DNA of 64,000 nucleotides from Shinisaurus crocodilurus (lineage: Eukaryota > Chordata > Lepidosauria > Squamata > Shinisauridae): the NCBI GenBank assembly GCA_021292165.1, contig CM037877.1, positions 110,421,858 to 110,485,857 of the forward strand. The letters run 5' to 3'. The translations under genes and the position numbers were made by a program. Within the stretch, counting starts at the first letter, position 1. Every line of letters begins with the position of its first letter. The notes beneath the pieces were generated by a model. It searched no databases. It worked only from the letters and a program-made list of their open reading frames with translations, and had not been told where the DNA came from. Positions 1 through 11,222 of the stretch are shown here, piece after piece.

Positions 1-240
1 TAGCATATACTACCCACTTGTTTTTCAAGCTCTCTCCCCCGCCCCCGCTCCACCGCGAGCACCCCACCTGGCTTCTGGGGGGAGCTCTGGCGAGCACCCC
101 CCTGCCGCTCATCCCTCTGCTCGCCTCCCGACCAGCATTTTTGTAAGGCCGGGCGGTGCAGCAGCCAGGCGCCGTGCGGCCCAGTTCTTAACAGGCCACA
201 GACCAGTACTGGTCCACGGCCTGGGGGTTGGGGACCCCTG
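1..240. mobile_element. hAT-type DNA transposon, right end only
   Basis: The GC-rich sequence ends at 231-240 in GGGACCCCTG, preceded by GGCCTGGGGGTTGG. This is the inverse of the CAGGGGTCCCCAACC terminus common to many amniote hAT elements. The other end lies outside the window, so the 8-bp target duplication cannot be checked. Confidence 0.6.
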
Positions 241-326
241 TTCAAGATGTTTTGAAGCCTGATCCTAAGTATTTTTACTCAGAAGTAAAAATCAGAAGTA
301 GCCTGATCCTAAGGATTTTTACTCAG

Positions 327-716
327 CCGCCCCTCCTCCCCTTCCCCCCCTGCAGGAGACGCAGAGTGGCGGGCGGGCGGGCGCCCCGCGCCCTGCCACC
401 AGTTCAGCTGCCCCTCCTCCCCTTCCCCCCTGCAAGAGATGCAGGGCAGCAGGCAGGCAAGCGGCCTGCGCCCCACTGCTTTTTCAGCCGCCCCATCTCC
501 CCTTACCGATGCAGGGCAGCGGGCAGACGGGCAGCCTGCGCCCCGCCGCCTGCTCAGCCTCCCCTTATCCCGCAGGGAGGCGGGCGGCCCGCGCCCCACC
601 GCCGGCTCTGCCGCAACTCCTCCCCTTCCCCCCCCGCAGGAGACTCAGGGCAGCGGGCGGCCGGGTGCCCCACGCCCCGCCGCCGGCTCAGCTGCCACTC
701 CTCCCCTTCCCCCACA
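327..716. repeat. GC-rich minisatellite, about 5-6 units of 53-83 bp
   Basis: Each unit opens with a pyrimidine block like CTCCTCCCCTTCCCCC, continues with GCAGGAGACGCAGGGCAGCGGGC, and closes with GCGCCCCGCCGCC and CTCAGC. Unit starts fall near 327, 410, 489, 559, 612 and 693. CpG content is far above the AT-rich surroundings. Just upstream (about 256-326) the phrase CCTGATCCTAAG.ATTTTTACTCAG occurs twice. The long reading frames here come from the base composition, not from a gene. Confidence 0.75.
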
Positions 717-769
717 GGGAGCCTCTAGATTGGCCACCGGGCCAGATGAAAAGACCCGGCAGGCCTGGT

Positions 770-1975
770 CTACAGTGTGAGCTTATTACTGTCAGAGTTC
801 TCAGGAGAAAGCAGGCAGGAGTTGACTTGTCTCCCCCGCCGGGAGCTTGCAGCTTTCTCTGGGAACTCCAGAGAGGGGAGGAGTGGTTTGCAGAGGTGTC
901 ACTCTGGTTGAAGCCTCACCCCTGAAGGGTAGAAGGGAGACACCCAGGTGGGATAGGGGCCTTGTGGGTGGGCCAGTTCCCTTGTCAATTAGTGGTTTAG
1001 AAGGAGGGTTAAGATGGCCACACCTTCGCTTTTAAATCAGTGCTTAGCCTCCAGAGCCTTTGCTAGGAATATCCCTCTCATCTTCCCTGTCTGCATCCTT
1101 CTGTTTGGATCTATCACTGACTGAGCTATTGGGAGCACTTTATGCATGGACTCTACCTAATTTGAACTTTCTTCTCTTTGCACCTTTACTGTCAAGAACC
1201 TGCTATGAAAAGGACTGTCATACTTTTCATAGATTGTGCATTCTCGTGGCTATGGATGTGTCTTCGTCGACCCAGAGCCCACCTGGCTTGAGGCTATTTC
1301 CTGACTCTGGACTTTCCTATGCCTCTACCCATGTGGCATAGAGATTCCAAGGCTGGAAGCTTTGGACGTTGGCATCTCTGTGTGTGGGGAAGTACTTTGG
1401 ACTCAAGTCTGATCTTGTTCTGGACCCTGATTGTTGAGAGTCCAACCAAAGTGGCAGGGTTGGTTTTGACCTCTGTGGAGGTATGCATGCTGATTCAGGT
1501 CCTCTTCTAGATTCCCTTCCCTTGTCGCAAGAGCAATAGGGCTCTGATCCTTTCCCTGTCAGAGGAGCAGCTAGGAGTTGCTCAGATCCTAAGGCCAAGA
1601 CTTACGGCACCCCAGAGGTTCCAACTCAGTGGCAAGATTGGTTCAGCTCTCTATGGGGGGGTGTGGGTAAGTCAGGCCTGTTTCTAGAATCTCTTCCCTT
1701 GTCTGAGGAGCAATGTTAGGGATTGGCTCTGATCCTTCCCTTGGGGTGGAATGCCGGGGAATTTGGTCCTTAAGAGACATTCCAGTTCCCTACCTTGATG
1801 TGGAACAATTTCAAGAGCCTGTAGCAAAATGCCATCAGTTATGATTTCTGAAGACTGTAACCGTTAAGCTTAAGCTGTGGGATTTGCTGTAATAAAAGGA
1901 TCTCACTTATTTGGAGTCTCCGGTGTTAGAGTGCTAGAATGTGTGATTGCAGGACTGGGGCCCCAACACTGTACA
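770..1975 (+). other. Unclassified interspersed sequence, possibly an LTR or degraded retroelement
   Basis: This is a unique-looking block with CpG-poor, mixed composition. Parts of 1490-1570 and 1680-1750 resemble each other (TCTAGA.TC.CTTCCCTTGTC, then GAGCAAT and GGCTCTGATCCTT). A polyadenylation signal AATAAA lies near 1892, followed within 90 bp by GGGGCCCCAACA, which is like an LTR 3' end. No clean target duplication was found, so the LTR reading is weak. Confidence 0.25.
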
Positions 1976-1989
1976 GCAGTCTTTGGCCC

Positions 1990-2060
1990 AGTTTGCATGT
2001 TATGACAACCCATGGGTTGTTTAAACCATGGGTTGTCGGGGCCAAGCTGCAGCAAGTTCC
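1990..2060. repeat. Fragment of a foldback DNA transposon family (CCCATGGGTTG)
   Basis: The sequence GACAACCCATGGGTTG is followed by AACCATGGGTTGTC, a short inverted repeat. The same terminal motif (dyad CCCATGGGTTG and phrases like TGTCATGCGAACCCAG) recurs near 36700, 37290, 38780-38945, 41060, 59900 and 61370-61712, so it marks a repeat family. Confidence 0.5.
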
Positions 2061-2496
2061 TTATTCCTTATGGAACTTCTAACTGCCAATCACAATTGTT
2101 GACCCCCTTGACCAATCCAAACAAAAGTAGCTTCGGCCTCTTGTCATTTTCCAACTCAGCGTGAACTATCTCTTTTATAGCAACCATAACCACAACAGCC
2201 ACAACTGTTTTAGACCCCAGACACAGTAGCAAAGCTAGGCTTCTGGCCTACTCAGTTACATTATAATTTCACTCAGAGGTAACTCAAACAGTATAAATAT
2301 TACCAAACATTAAACAAACAGATAAAAAAATTAATGAGTCTCATGAGAGCTGAATGAGTTTTAGCCTGTCCAACTCATTAAAATGCTTGTTCTCTGTTCC
2401 CCCAACTCTACTGCTGCTGAACAGTACACACAATCAGCTTTGTTGGGGTTGTAATGTGTTAGTGGTGTAATGCTTATTCAACCTGCTTTCCCCTAG

Positions 2497-2621
2497 GACA
2501 TTCTCAGAACTCCGTATTTCTAGAGCTTCGTTGACTGACGCTGGGGAATATACATGTAAAGCGAGCAACAGGTTTGGAAACGACAGCACCAAAGCTCTGA
2601 TAATCATTACAGACATCAATG
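2497..2621 (+). CDS. NRG1: NRG1 exon: C-terminal half of the Ig-like C2 domain
   Basis: This internal exon lies between a polypyrimidine tract ending in TAG (2494-2496) and a GGTAAGA donor. The 125 bp encode 41 full codons plus split codons at both ends. The peptide contains SELRISRASLTDAGEYTCK followed by SNRFGNDST. The DAGEYTC block is the F-strand Tyr-x-Cys motif of an Ig domain, and SELRI, ASL, GEY, CK and GNDS match the neuregulin-1 Ig domain. From memory the mammalian exon is 122 bp, so this one is a codon longer with the same phase. In NRG1 this domain binds heparan sulfate and lies outside the EGF domain that activates ErbB3/ErbB4. The next two exons have the matching phase and recognisable NRG1 spacer sequence, which makes the assignment firmer than the Ig half alone would. 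The second half (ALIIITDIN) differs clearly from the mammalian and bird proteins as I recall them. A diverged paralogue is possible. Confidence 0.8.
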
Positions 2622-3830
2622 GTAAGACATGGTTAATTTTTAAAATGGAATTTATTACAGAAGTAGAATTTATTACAGAAGAATTCATGCAAGAATTGTT
2701 GGTAAGATCACATAGACGTATTCACGCAAGGGCATAATAAAACAAAATTGAAGTGAAAGTACTTAGGTTTACAGCTTTACAGACAATAAAAGGAGCCTCA
2801 TATGCGTACAACCAATTTCCAAATAGTATGGTCTAAAATATGCATGTTTGGATTAAGAAGTTCTTTCTTATATATCTCATATAAATTTGAACCGTGTATA
2901 CTTCAACTAGCACAAATATATTTCAAGCATAGTTATGAAAAATAAACCTTTTAAAATGACATTTTATCATATCTGTTCTGTTCTAAAGATAAGTGGAACT
3001 CAAAGTTGTTTGTGTGTGTGTGTTTCCTTGAGTGTGAGGTCAGTCTGACGGTCTTCCCATCTTGAACCCATGTCATCTTCAGATGACATAGCTGCTTAAC
3101 TATGCACGCATGTTCCTGAGTATAAAAGTGATGTCTGACCAGATAAAAATCGTGACAATTTCACCTTCTATACATATGGATTCTTGGCCAGTTTACTGTC
3201 CTCATTAGATGAATTATTACAATACAGGTTATATGAAGGACCTTAGGAGTTGTTAAAGACATTATCTTCTCTTTGGTAATGTTGTTTAGATTTGTGATTG
3301 TGAGGAGCAGAAAATGGGACAAAAATAGACCTTTCTAAACTAAGAAACATATATGTTTAAAGCTTTGTTCTTGTCATGGGCTAAGCCATAACAGTTCTGC
3401 TTTACTTATCTCAGCAGATATACAAATTTCTGTTTACGCCATCAGGATGCATAATCTTTATAGCAGTACTTCTTCTAGTTATGAACCTCCTGGCATATAT
3501 ATGTTGCCATATTATTTCCTTCTATGAACTAATTCAGACGTATTTCCAGTGGCACTCTATATTTAACCCCATTAGATCAATATAAGACAATGGAAATATT
3601 GGTACATTTTTGTAAATTCTGAATGAATGTAATTGTTTTGGAATGCCACATTTTCAAAGGTTATCCTCAAAGGCAAAAGACGTGGACCATGTGGATGGGA
3701 AAACTAGATACTATAATCTTTTGTCAGCACTATAATTCTACATGCTCTTCTTTAATATATAACATAATAGAACATGCTTATTAGTACATGACTAAGGCTG
3801 TAGTATGACTAAAGTATATTTCATAGATTT
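2622..3830 (+). other. NRG1: NRG1 intron, no feature seen
   Basis: AT-rich intron sequence directly after the Ig exon. Nothing coding is recognisable. An 11-bp tandem-like doublet (GAATTTATTACAGAA) occurs at 2649-2680. Confidence 0.5.
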
Positions 3831-3915
3831 CATAGATCATAGAGTTAGAAGGAGCCTACAAGGCTATTGAGTCCAACCCCCTGCTCAATGCAGGAAACTA
3901 GAGGAGGGGTCTAAA
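3830..3915 (-). mobile_element. CR1-type LINE 3' end
   Basis: Read on the minus strand this gives CCCCTCCTCTAGTTTCCTGC, then GAGCAGGGGGTTGGACTC and an ending of TCTATGAAA repeats. The short ATCTATGAAA-like terminal repeat and the GGTTGGACT...CCTTC..AACTC signature are typical of CR1 3' ends. The same tail reappears in + orientation at 43335-43420. Confidence 0.7.
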
Positions 3916-3964
3916 TAGCTGAAAGTACTCTTAAAATCAATTAGAAGTGGTACCATTGTGTTCT

Positions 3965-4640
3965 GTTATGCACTCATTTATTTATTTATCTGAAATACTT
4001 ATATACTGCTAAATATAATAAAATCCCAAAGGGGTCCACATATAAATATTAAAATCACATTAAAATACAATATTGAAAACAATTTCAATTCCAATTATAA
4101 TACAGAGTAATACAAGGAGCAGTAAAATGGAGCAGCATGATTAATTTAATTACAAGCCAGGGAAAGCCTGGGTGAACAAGTGTGTTTTCAGGAGGTGTTT
4201 GAAACATGCCACATTTTCTGCCTCCTGAACTGCAGGGGGAGGGTTTTCCAAAGGGTAGGTGCCGCTACCGAGAAGGCCTGCCATCAAGGTATTACGTGGT
4301 GACATTCTGTTAATTTTGGAATGACCAGCAAGGCCTCTGACAATCTCAAAGGTTGACTGAGTATACCATATTTTTCCGTCTATAAGACGCCCCCATGTAT
4401 AAGACGCCCCCACTGGGCAGTTTCGCAACCACGCAGTTCTCTCCTCTGCTTACTTCCGTGTATAAGACGACCCTCAATTTTTAGTCTAACGATTTTAGGA
4501 AAAAGTATAGTCTTATACATGGAAAAATACTGTATATGAGGGAAGGTGGCTGCTAGATATCCTGGTCCAAAGTTGTTTAGGGTTTTGTATGACAATAACA
4601 TGACCTTGAACATGGCTCAGTAGTTGCTAGGCAGGAGGTT
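3965..4640 (-). mobile_element. LINE 3' end (L2/CR1 clade), split by a mariner MITE
   Basis: On the minus strand the peptide AVQEAENVACFKHLLKTHLF is the conserved C-terminus of L2/CR1-clade ORF2 proteins (pattern FKxxLKTHLF). It is followed by an AT-rich 3' UTR that ends near 3970 in AAATAAATAAATA. The upstream peptide FKVMLLSYKTLNNFGPGYL (about 4560-4613) is the matching LGPGYL region. The 167-bp MITE at 4366-4532 interrupts it. Confidence 0.6.
4366..4532. mobile_element. Tc1/mariner-type MITE with TA target duplication
   Basis: The ends are CCATATTTTTCC (left) and the reverse complement CAGTATTTTTCC (right), both flanked by TA (4364-4365 and 4533-4534). Inside, TATAAGACGCCCCC is repeated twice near the left end and TCTTATACATGG is near the right. 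The element is non-autonomous and sits inside the LINE 3' end at 3965-4640. Confidence 0.7.
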
Positions 4641-4679
4641 GAAATCCAGGACCACCAAGGTGGCTTCCTCTGAATTGCT

Positions 4680-7600
4680 ACCTGTTCCACACGCAGGGCT
4701 AGCTAGACAGGCGAAACTGAGGAGTCTCAATGTGTGGATGAGATGATGACGTAGAGAGGAGGGGTCCAGATTTGTTAGGCACTGTGGAACATTTAGGACA
4801 AGGTGGGTTTGTACAAGAGGGACAGGCTCCCCTTGAACAGAATGGAACCAGACTGCTGCTGGCACTTAACATATTAAAGGTGGCAGAGCAGCTTTTAAAC
4901 TTAGCCCTGGGGAAAGCCAGCAGGAGCTGGGAAGCATCTGGTTCATGTTGAATCATCCCTAGGGGATGAAGTTGAAAATATTTGCTATTGCCCAAATGGA
5001 GACGGGGAGGAAATAGGCTATGAACATATAGTGAAATATGATAGCCAGTCAAAGAGGCCTAAGTGCCATTGCAGAAGATTCATATCTGCATATGGAAGGG
5101 ATCAGGGACAACATATATAGGCGTTTCTTTGCTAATGCTAGACACCTCCAAGGCAAAATGGGAGAGCTGGAGTGCCTGGTTTTAAAGCAGAACCTAGATA
5201 TAGTGGGCATAACGAAAACCTGGTAGAATGGGCAGAACCAGTGGGATTCTGGATATAAACTCTATAGGAAGGACAGGTAAAGGTGTACTGGAGGAGGTGT
5301 TTCTCTGTATGCCAAAGAGGGCATGGTGTCAAACAGACTAGAAAACCTAAAAGGGGCAGACTCCTCCACAGAAATGCTCTGCGTGACAATACTGGGCTCC
5401 AAAACTAATTTAGTGCTAGGAGCATACTATCATCCCCCAGACTAGATTGCCCAGGGTGATCTTGAGATCAAAAATAAAATCAGGGATGCATCCCAATGAG
5501 GAAGTATTGTAATATTTGGTGATGTTAGTTACTCCCATATTCACTGGATAAATTCACGTTCCAGTCACAGCAAAGAGGTTAAATTTCTCAATGCCCTAAA
5601 CGACTGTGCTCTAGAACAGTTGGTCATGAAACCAAGCAGAGGGGAGGTGACCCTAGATTTAATCCTAAGTGGTGTTGCCCAGGAAATAATACAAGATGTG
5701 AGTGTTGTTGAACCAATTTGAAACAGTGACCACAGTGCTATCAGATTTAATATATATTTAAGTGGAAAATTTCCAAGGAAGTCCAACACACTCACATTTG
5801 ACTTCAAAAGAGGAAACTTCTCTAAAATTAGGAAACTGGTAAAAAGGAAGTTGAAAGAAGGAGTACAAAGGGTTGAATTCCTTCAAAATACTTGAGGTTA
5901 CTCAAAACCGCAATAATAGCAGCTAGAATGTATACTACGGGTTAGGAAAGGTAGCGCCAAGTCCAAGAGGTCACCAGCATGGTTAACAAGCAGTGTCAAG
6001 GAAGCTATTAGAGAAAAGAAGGCTTCCTTCAGAAAATGGAAGTCTTGCCCAAATGAGGAGAACAAAAAGGAGTACAAACATGCACAAAGGAGATGCAAGC
6101 AGACAGTAAGAGACGCAAAAAAGCATTTTGAGGAGCATATCGCTAACAACATCAAAGCCAACAATAAATAATTCTTTAAATATATCGGAAGCAGGAAACC
6201 ATCCAGGCAGGCCGTTGGACCATTAGATGACAAGTAAGTTAAGGAGATTGTGGAGGAGCTGAATGAATTCTTTTCATCTGTCTTCACTGAAGAAGATATA
6301 GGACAGATAGTGCCTGAACTGATGTTTTCAGGAAGGAGTCTGGGGAACTGAGGCAAATAGTGATGACAAAAGATGAAATTCTCAAACTTACTGACAAATT
6401 GAAAGTTAATAAATCACAGGGCCCAGATGGTATCCATCCTAGAGTTCTTAAAGAACTCAAATGTGAAAATGTTGATCTTCTAACAAAAATATGTTACATG
6501 TCCCTAAGATCAGCCTCTGTACTAGAGAATGGCCAATGTAACACAAATTTTTAAAAAGAGATCCAGGGGAGATCCAGGAAATTACAGGCTGGTAAGCTTA
6601 ACGTCTCTTCCAGGTAAATTGATTGAAAGTATTATTAAAGATAAAATTGGTAAATATATGGAAGGACAAGCCCTGCTGAAAAAGAATCAACATGGCTTCC
6701 ACAAAGGTAAATAATGTCTCATTAACCTTTTAGAATTCTTTGAGAGTGTCAGTAAACAGGTGGACAGGGGTGATCTGATAGGCATTGTTTACTTGGACTT
6801 CCAAAAGGCTTTTGACAAAGTCCCTCACCAAAGACTCCTGAGCAAACTTAGCAGTCATGGAATAAGCAGAGACGTCCTCTTATGGATCAGTAACTGGTTA
6901 AAGAACAGAAAGCAGAGAGTAGGAATAAATGGTAAATCCTCCCAGTGGAGGGATATAAAGAGTGGGGGTCCCACAGGGATCTGTATTGGGACCAATGCTT
7001 TTCAACTTATTCATAAATGATCTGGAATTAGGAGTGAGCAGTGAAGTGGCCAAGTTTACTGATGGCACCAATTTATTTTGGGTGGATCTCTCCAACTGGG
7101 AGAATGGGCTTCAAAATGGCAAATGTGGTTCAGTGTAAGCAAGTGTCAAGTGATACATGTTGGGACAAAAAATCCCAACTTCAAATATACGCTGATGAGA
7201 TCTGAGCTAACAGTGACTGACCAAGAAAGAGATCTTGGGGTTGTGGTAGACAGCTCGATGAAAATGTCGACCCAGTGTGCAGCAGTTCTGAAAAAGGCAA
7301 ATCCCATGTTACGCATGATTAGGAAAGAAATCGGGGGGAAACTGCCAAGATCATACTGCCCTTATATAAATCTGTAGTGCAACCACAGTTGGAATACTGT
7401 GTATAGTTCTGGTCATCGCACCTAAAAAAGTATATTTGTAGAGTTGGAAAAAGTTCAGAAAAGGACAACTAAAATGATCAACGGGCTGGAGCAACTCCTC
7501 TATGAGGAAAGGTACAGCAGCTGGGATTGTTTAGCTTAGAAAAAAGATGAGTAAGGGGAGACATGATAGAGGTGTACAAAATTATGTACGGTGTGGAAGA

Positions 7601-8010
7601 AGTGGATATGGAGACCTTTTTCTCCCTCTCTCATAATAATAGAACTCGGGGTTATCCCATGAAGCTGATTGGTGGGAGATTCAGGACAGATAAAAGGAAG
7701 CACTACACTTCCACAGGATGTAGTGATGGCCACCAATTTGGATGGCTTTAAAAGTGGATTGGACAAATTCATGGAGGATAAGGCTGTCAGTGGCTACTAG
7801 TCCTGATGGCTGTATGCTACCTCCAGTATCGGAAGCAGTATGCCTTGGTACATTAATTGCTGGGGAACATGGGCAGGAGGGTGCTGCTGCACTCATGTCC
7901 TGTTTATGGGTTTCCTGTGGGCAGCTGGTTGGTCACCTTGTGGACAGAATATTGGGCTAGATGAACCTTGGTCTGATCCAGCATGGCTCTTCTTATGGTC
8001 TTATTGGATT
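4680..8010 (+). pseudogene. CR1-type LINE, decayed ORF2 with 3' UTR
   Basis: Non-LTR retrotransposon that would encode an endonuclease plus reverse transcriptase. The translation across several frames shows, in order: an APE-type endonuclease region (LVLGAYYHPPD near 5410-5440, IVIFGDVSYSHIHW near 5505-5547, NSDHSAI near 5724); the RT entry KVNKSQGPDGIHPRVLKEL (6400-6455); DPGNYRLVSLTSLPGKLIE (6574-6630); YLDFQKAFDKVPHQRLL (6790-6840); GVPQGS near 6966; and the downstream LEYC and RRLRGD-like regions to about 7740. Numerous stops and frameshifts break it, and the catalytic FADD is read as FTDG near 7055. The 3' UTR ends near 8010 in GATCCAGCATGGCTCTTCTTATG, a signature of this lineage. It is not active. 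Confidence 0.85.
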
Positions 8011-8865
8011 TTTTTAAAATCCCATTTATATGCCACTCAATAACAATGCTCTCTGAGTGGTTTATGGTATCAATAAAATATTAAAATACAACTATCAACC
8101 ATAAAACACCATATTTAAACAGAATTAAAATGATTTAAGATATCTTAAAGGCCTGTAAAGATAAAAAAAATTATTTGCCTGGCACTGGAATGACCATGAA
8201 GTAGGTGCCAGGAAGAACTTTTCAGGGACCCATTGATAGCCTTTTCCCTAGTAGCCACCTGCCATACCTTACTTTATGGGGGTACCCAGAGAAGAGCCTC
8301 TGAAGATAATCTCTAGGTCTGAATAGATATTGGAGGAGGTGATCCTTCAAGTAACTTATTCCAAAGCTTCTAATGGCTTCAAAGGCCAAAAACAGCCCTT
8401 TTAATTGGGCCCAGAAGCTGACTGGAAACTAATGCAGATGGCAAAGCACTGATTTAATATGTTACAACCATCCAGTCTCAGTTAACAGTCTAACCCTGTT
8501 CTGGCCTAACTGAAGTTTCTGGACAGTTTTCAAAGGCAGCCTGATGTAGAACACATTGCAGTAATCCAGATGCGAGGTTACAAGAGCATGGATAACTGTG
8601 AAGCCCTTGCAATTCGCATATCAGCCTAAGCTGATAAAATGTACTCTGAGCCACGGAGGCCATTTGAGCCTCTACTAACAAAGCTGAATCAGTGAGCTCC
8701 CCCAAAGTGTGCACCTGATCTTTTAGGGAAAGTGCAACCCTGTCCAGAACAGGGTGAGCACCAATCCTGTGGGCAGACAAAGAAACATTAGCAGTATCTC
8801 TGTCTTACTTCAATTGAGCCTCTATGTATTGGCTATCATCCAATCCATTACTGCAGATTGCTAGT
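8010..8865 (-). mobile_element. LINE-like interspersed repeat, minus strand
   Basis: The left end (8012-8060) reads on the minus strand as a typical LINE 3' terminus, GGCATATAAATGGGATTTTAAAA. The body contains GCATTGCAGTAATCCAGATG and similar phrases that I recognise as a common amniote interspersed repeat. No domain is readable, and the family (L2-like or other) is uncertain. Confidence 0.4.
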
Positions 8866-8869
8866 AGAA

Positions 8870-10680
8870 ACCCTTCGCCAACCCTCTTCTGAACCTTTAA
8901 ACTAATTTATCCATTACTATACAGTATAGTGAAGAGGCAAAGCTGACAAAGGAAGCTCAACTTGCTCACTGTTGCTTCTATTTCTATTATTATAGCAGAT
9001 CCCATACATTTTAATAGCTGCAAATAATCTGGTTATATGCTGCTAAAGTAGGGATGGGTCTAAATTTTTATGCGAATTTACCAAATCCACACAAGAGTTG
9101 TGCACCGAAATTTGCACTTTCCTGAATTTAGTGTTACAGTTCTCCATTCAAAAACAAAATACACACAAAAATGCTCACATCAGGAGAAAGTGCACATAAA
9201 CATGCACACACTAGTACAAATAATACACAGAAATGTATTATTATAGGGAAAATAATTTGCAAAAATTGTGTACATTAGCAAAAAGTATGCTCTAAAAGTG
9301 TAAGTGAGGAAAAGTGCACATGAAAATGCATATTCATTTTTGTACTGAACTGAACTTAAGGATTGGAAAAATGAGAAACTGAATGAGGCCAAAATGGACA
9401 GATGCATCCAATTCTATGTTAAACTGATGTTCAATGTAAACTTATTCAGGATGAAATGCTAGAAATGTGAAATACCTGAAAACTAAAAAGATATGTAAAA
9501 AATGTCATGGTAAGTTATACTGTTGCAATATTGTTGTTATATTGGAATACTGATTTACAAGTATTGAAATAATGGATTAAACAGACTTCACTGTTTCCTT
9601 GTAAACTTACTTAGTTCCCATACATAAAGGAGTTGTTTGCTCATAAATCTGCACAGTTTCACACTTGGAATAGCTTTACCAGTTCCCAGTGATATCCCAG
9701 AGAGTCAGGACTCAGCCAGACATGCTAGGCTGAAGTAATGACTCAGATAAACGGACACATGTTTGGGCATGAGAATATTCCTGTACTCTGTTCCAGCTGA
9801 AGGAATGGGGAAAGGATCATAGAATGTGTGGGGGATCTAATTCCAAGACCTAAAATGTGTGTCATAAAATTCCAGCAGAGTTCATATACCATTTCTTATA
9901 GTGAAATTAAAGCTTGGTTTAAATGGCATTTTTTGTAGCACCGGGTGAGAGCATTCAGAGTATAGTATCTTTAAAAAAATGGATGTCATCACTGAGAAAT
10001 GCAGATTTGGCAAGATGAAGATGTTGATCCAATAAAAGATAATTGACTTTCCAATTTTGTATAACCTGCTCTCTGGTACAACCACAGCAACCATCTTACA
10101 TGAATTATCATCATCATCATCATCACCATCACCTTTTATTTCAGAACCTTTTGAGGAAGCAAACTAAAACTGCTTTTGTGTATGAGAGAGGTTTGAATAT
10201 GGTATGGTGAGGAACAGCTAGCATAAAATGAGAACTAAGCAATAGTTCATCCAATTTTGTGGCTGCCTCTGATGGTATTCTTAAAAAGTGAGCCAAGTTT
10301 ATAAGTCAGCACCCTGAACTTGCTGGAAACAATTACTTCTAGTTGTCATGGTTGGCTTATATGGATGCTAAATTGTATATTAAAAGTCAGCCTTATACAG
10401 GTAGTACTTTGTAGGGCTGGACCATCTGGCATGCCTGTTGTTGGTCTGTTGCAATTGTAGAGCTTGTATTTGGGAGTTTTGATGTTAATATTGTCCTGCC
10501 TTCCATCATTAGCATGGCAAACTCTGTACTGCTTATGCCACTCATGTCTCCCGACATCTCATTGAATGCCTGGTGGACTTGTAACTTGAGAGGATGGTTT
10601 CAAAACAGTTGTAAACATCTCATTCTTCCTTTGCCAAACTCCAGCTAGCCAGATTTGTGGCTATCTAGAGCCTTAGCGGA
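8870..10680 (+). other. NRG1: NRG1 intron, no clear feature
   Basis: AT-rich sequence. The only structured stretch is an (ATC)n run at about 10107-10132 (ATCATCATCATCATC then ACCATCACC). Short ORFs here have no recognisable content. Confidence 0.4.
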
Positions 10681-10823
10681 TTTGTGTGTGGTGTTTGTGG
10701 GGGTCCTAGGTCAGTAATTCTGAAATGGTGGGCCAGCAACCACCAGTGGGCCTCAGCACACTTTCAGGTAGGCTTCAGCTCCACAGTGAACCCAGTGTCT
10801 CCTCATTCATCTACCCCACAGCC

Positions 10824-10872
10824 TTTTGGACTGATGCCAGCTACAGCAGCAGTAGCTGGCATCAGTCCAAAA
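10824..10872. repeat. Perfect 21-bp-arm inverted repeat
   Basis: Arms 10824-10844 (TTTTGGACTGATGCCAGCTA then C) and 10852-10872 are exact reverse complements around a 7-bp spacer. The repeat lies 89 bp upstream of the larger palindrome. Confidence 0.9.
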
Positions 10873-10960
10873 TACACAGCTCCCCACATACACAGTGCAT
10901 AGGCATGCGTGGGAGTGGGAGATGGTCAGAGAGTAAGGCTGTAGCATGCTGTGGCTGGCC

Positions 10961-11222
10961 AAGTGTGAGGGAAGGAGGAGAAACAGTGGAAAGAAGGGCA
11001 GTTAAAAGGACAGATAAAGGGAGAGGGAAAGGGGAAGTACCCAGAGCTTTTGCTGCACCTTCTGGCCATGGCAATGGCCGACTCCTTCTGAGGCAGAGGA
11101 GTCGGCCATCGCCATGGCCAGAAGGTGCAGCAAAAGCTCTGGGTACTTCCCCTTTACCTCTCCCTTTATCTGTCCTTTTAACTGCCCTTCTTTCCACTGT
11201 TTCTCCTCCTTCCCTCACACTT
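10961..11222. repeat. 126-bp-arm near-perfect palindrome
   Basis: Arm 10961-11086 (starting AAGTGTGAGGGAAGGAGGAG) and arm 11097-11222 (ending TCCCTCACACTT) are reverse complements with about two mismatches over 126 bp, separated by the 10-bp spacer TCTGAGGCAG. It produces mirrored open reading frames on both strands, which is why long ORFs appear here. I see no gene. Confidence 0.92.

Noticed and set aside
228..925. Several Pro/Arg/Ala-rich frames of 60-170 codons on both strands.
   Set aside because: They follow the GC-rich minisatellite composition and repeat unit. No homology or start context.
770..1975. A complete LTR element.
   Set aside because: AATAAA and a GGGGCCCCAACA ending fit an LTR, but I could not find matching TG...CA ends with a target duplication, so it is kept only as unclassified.
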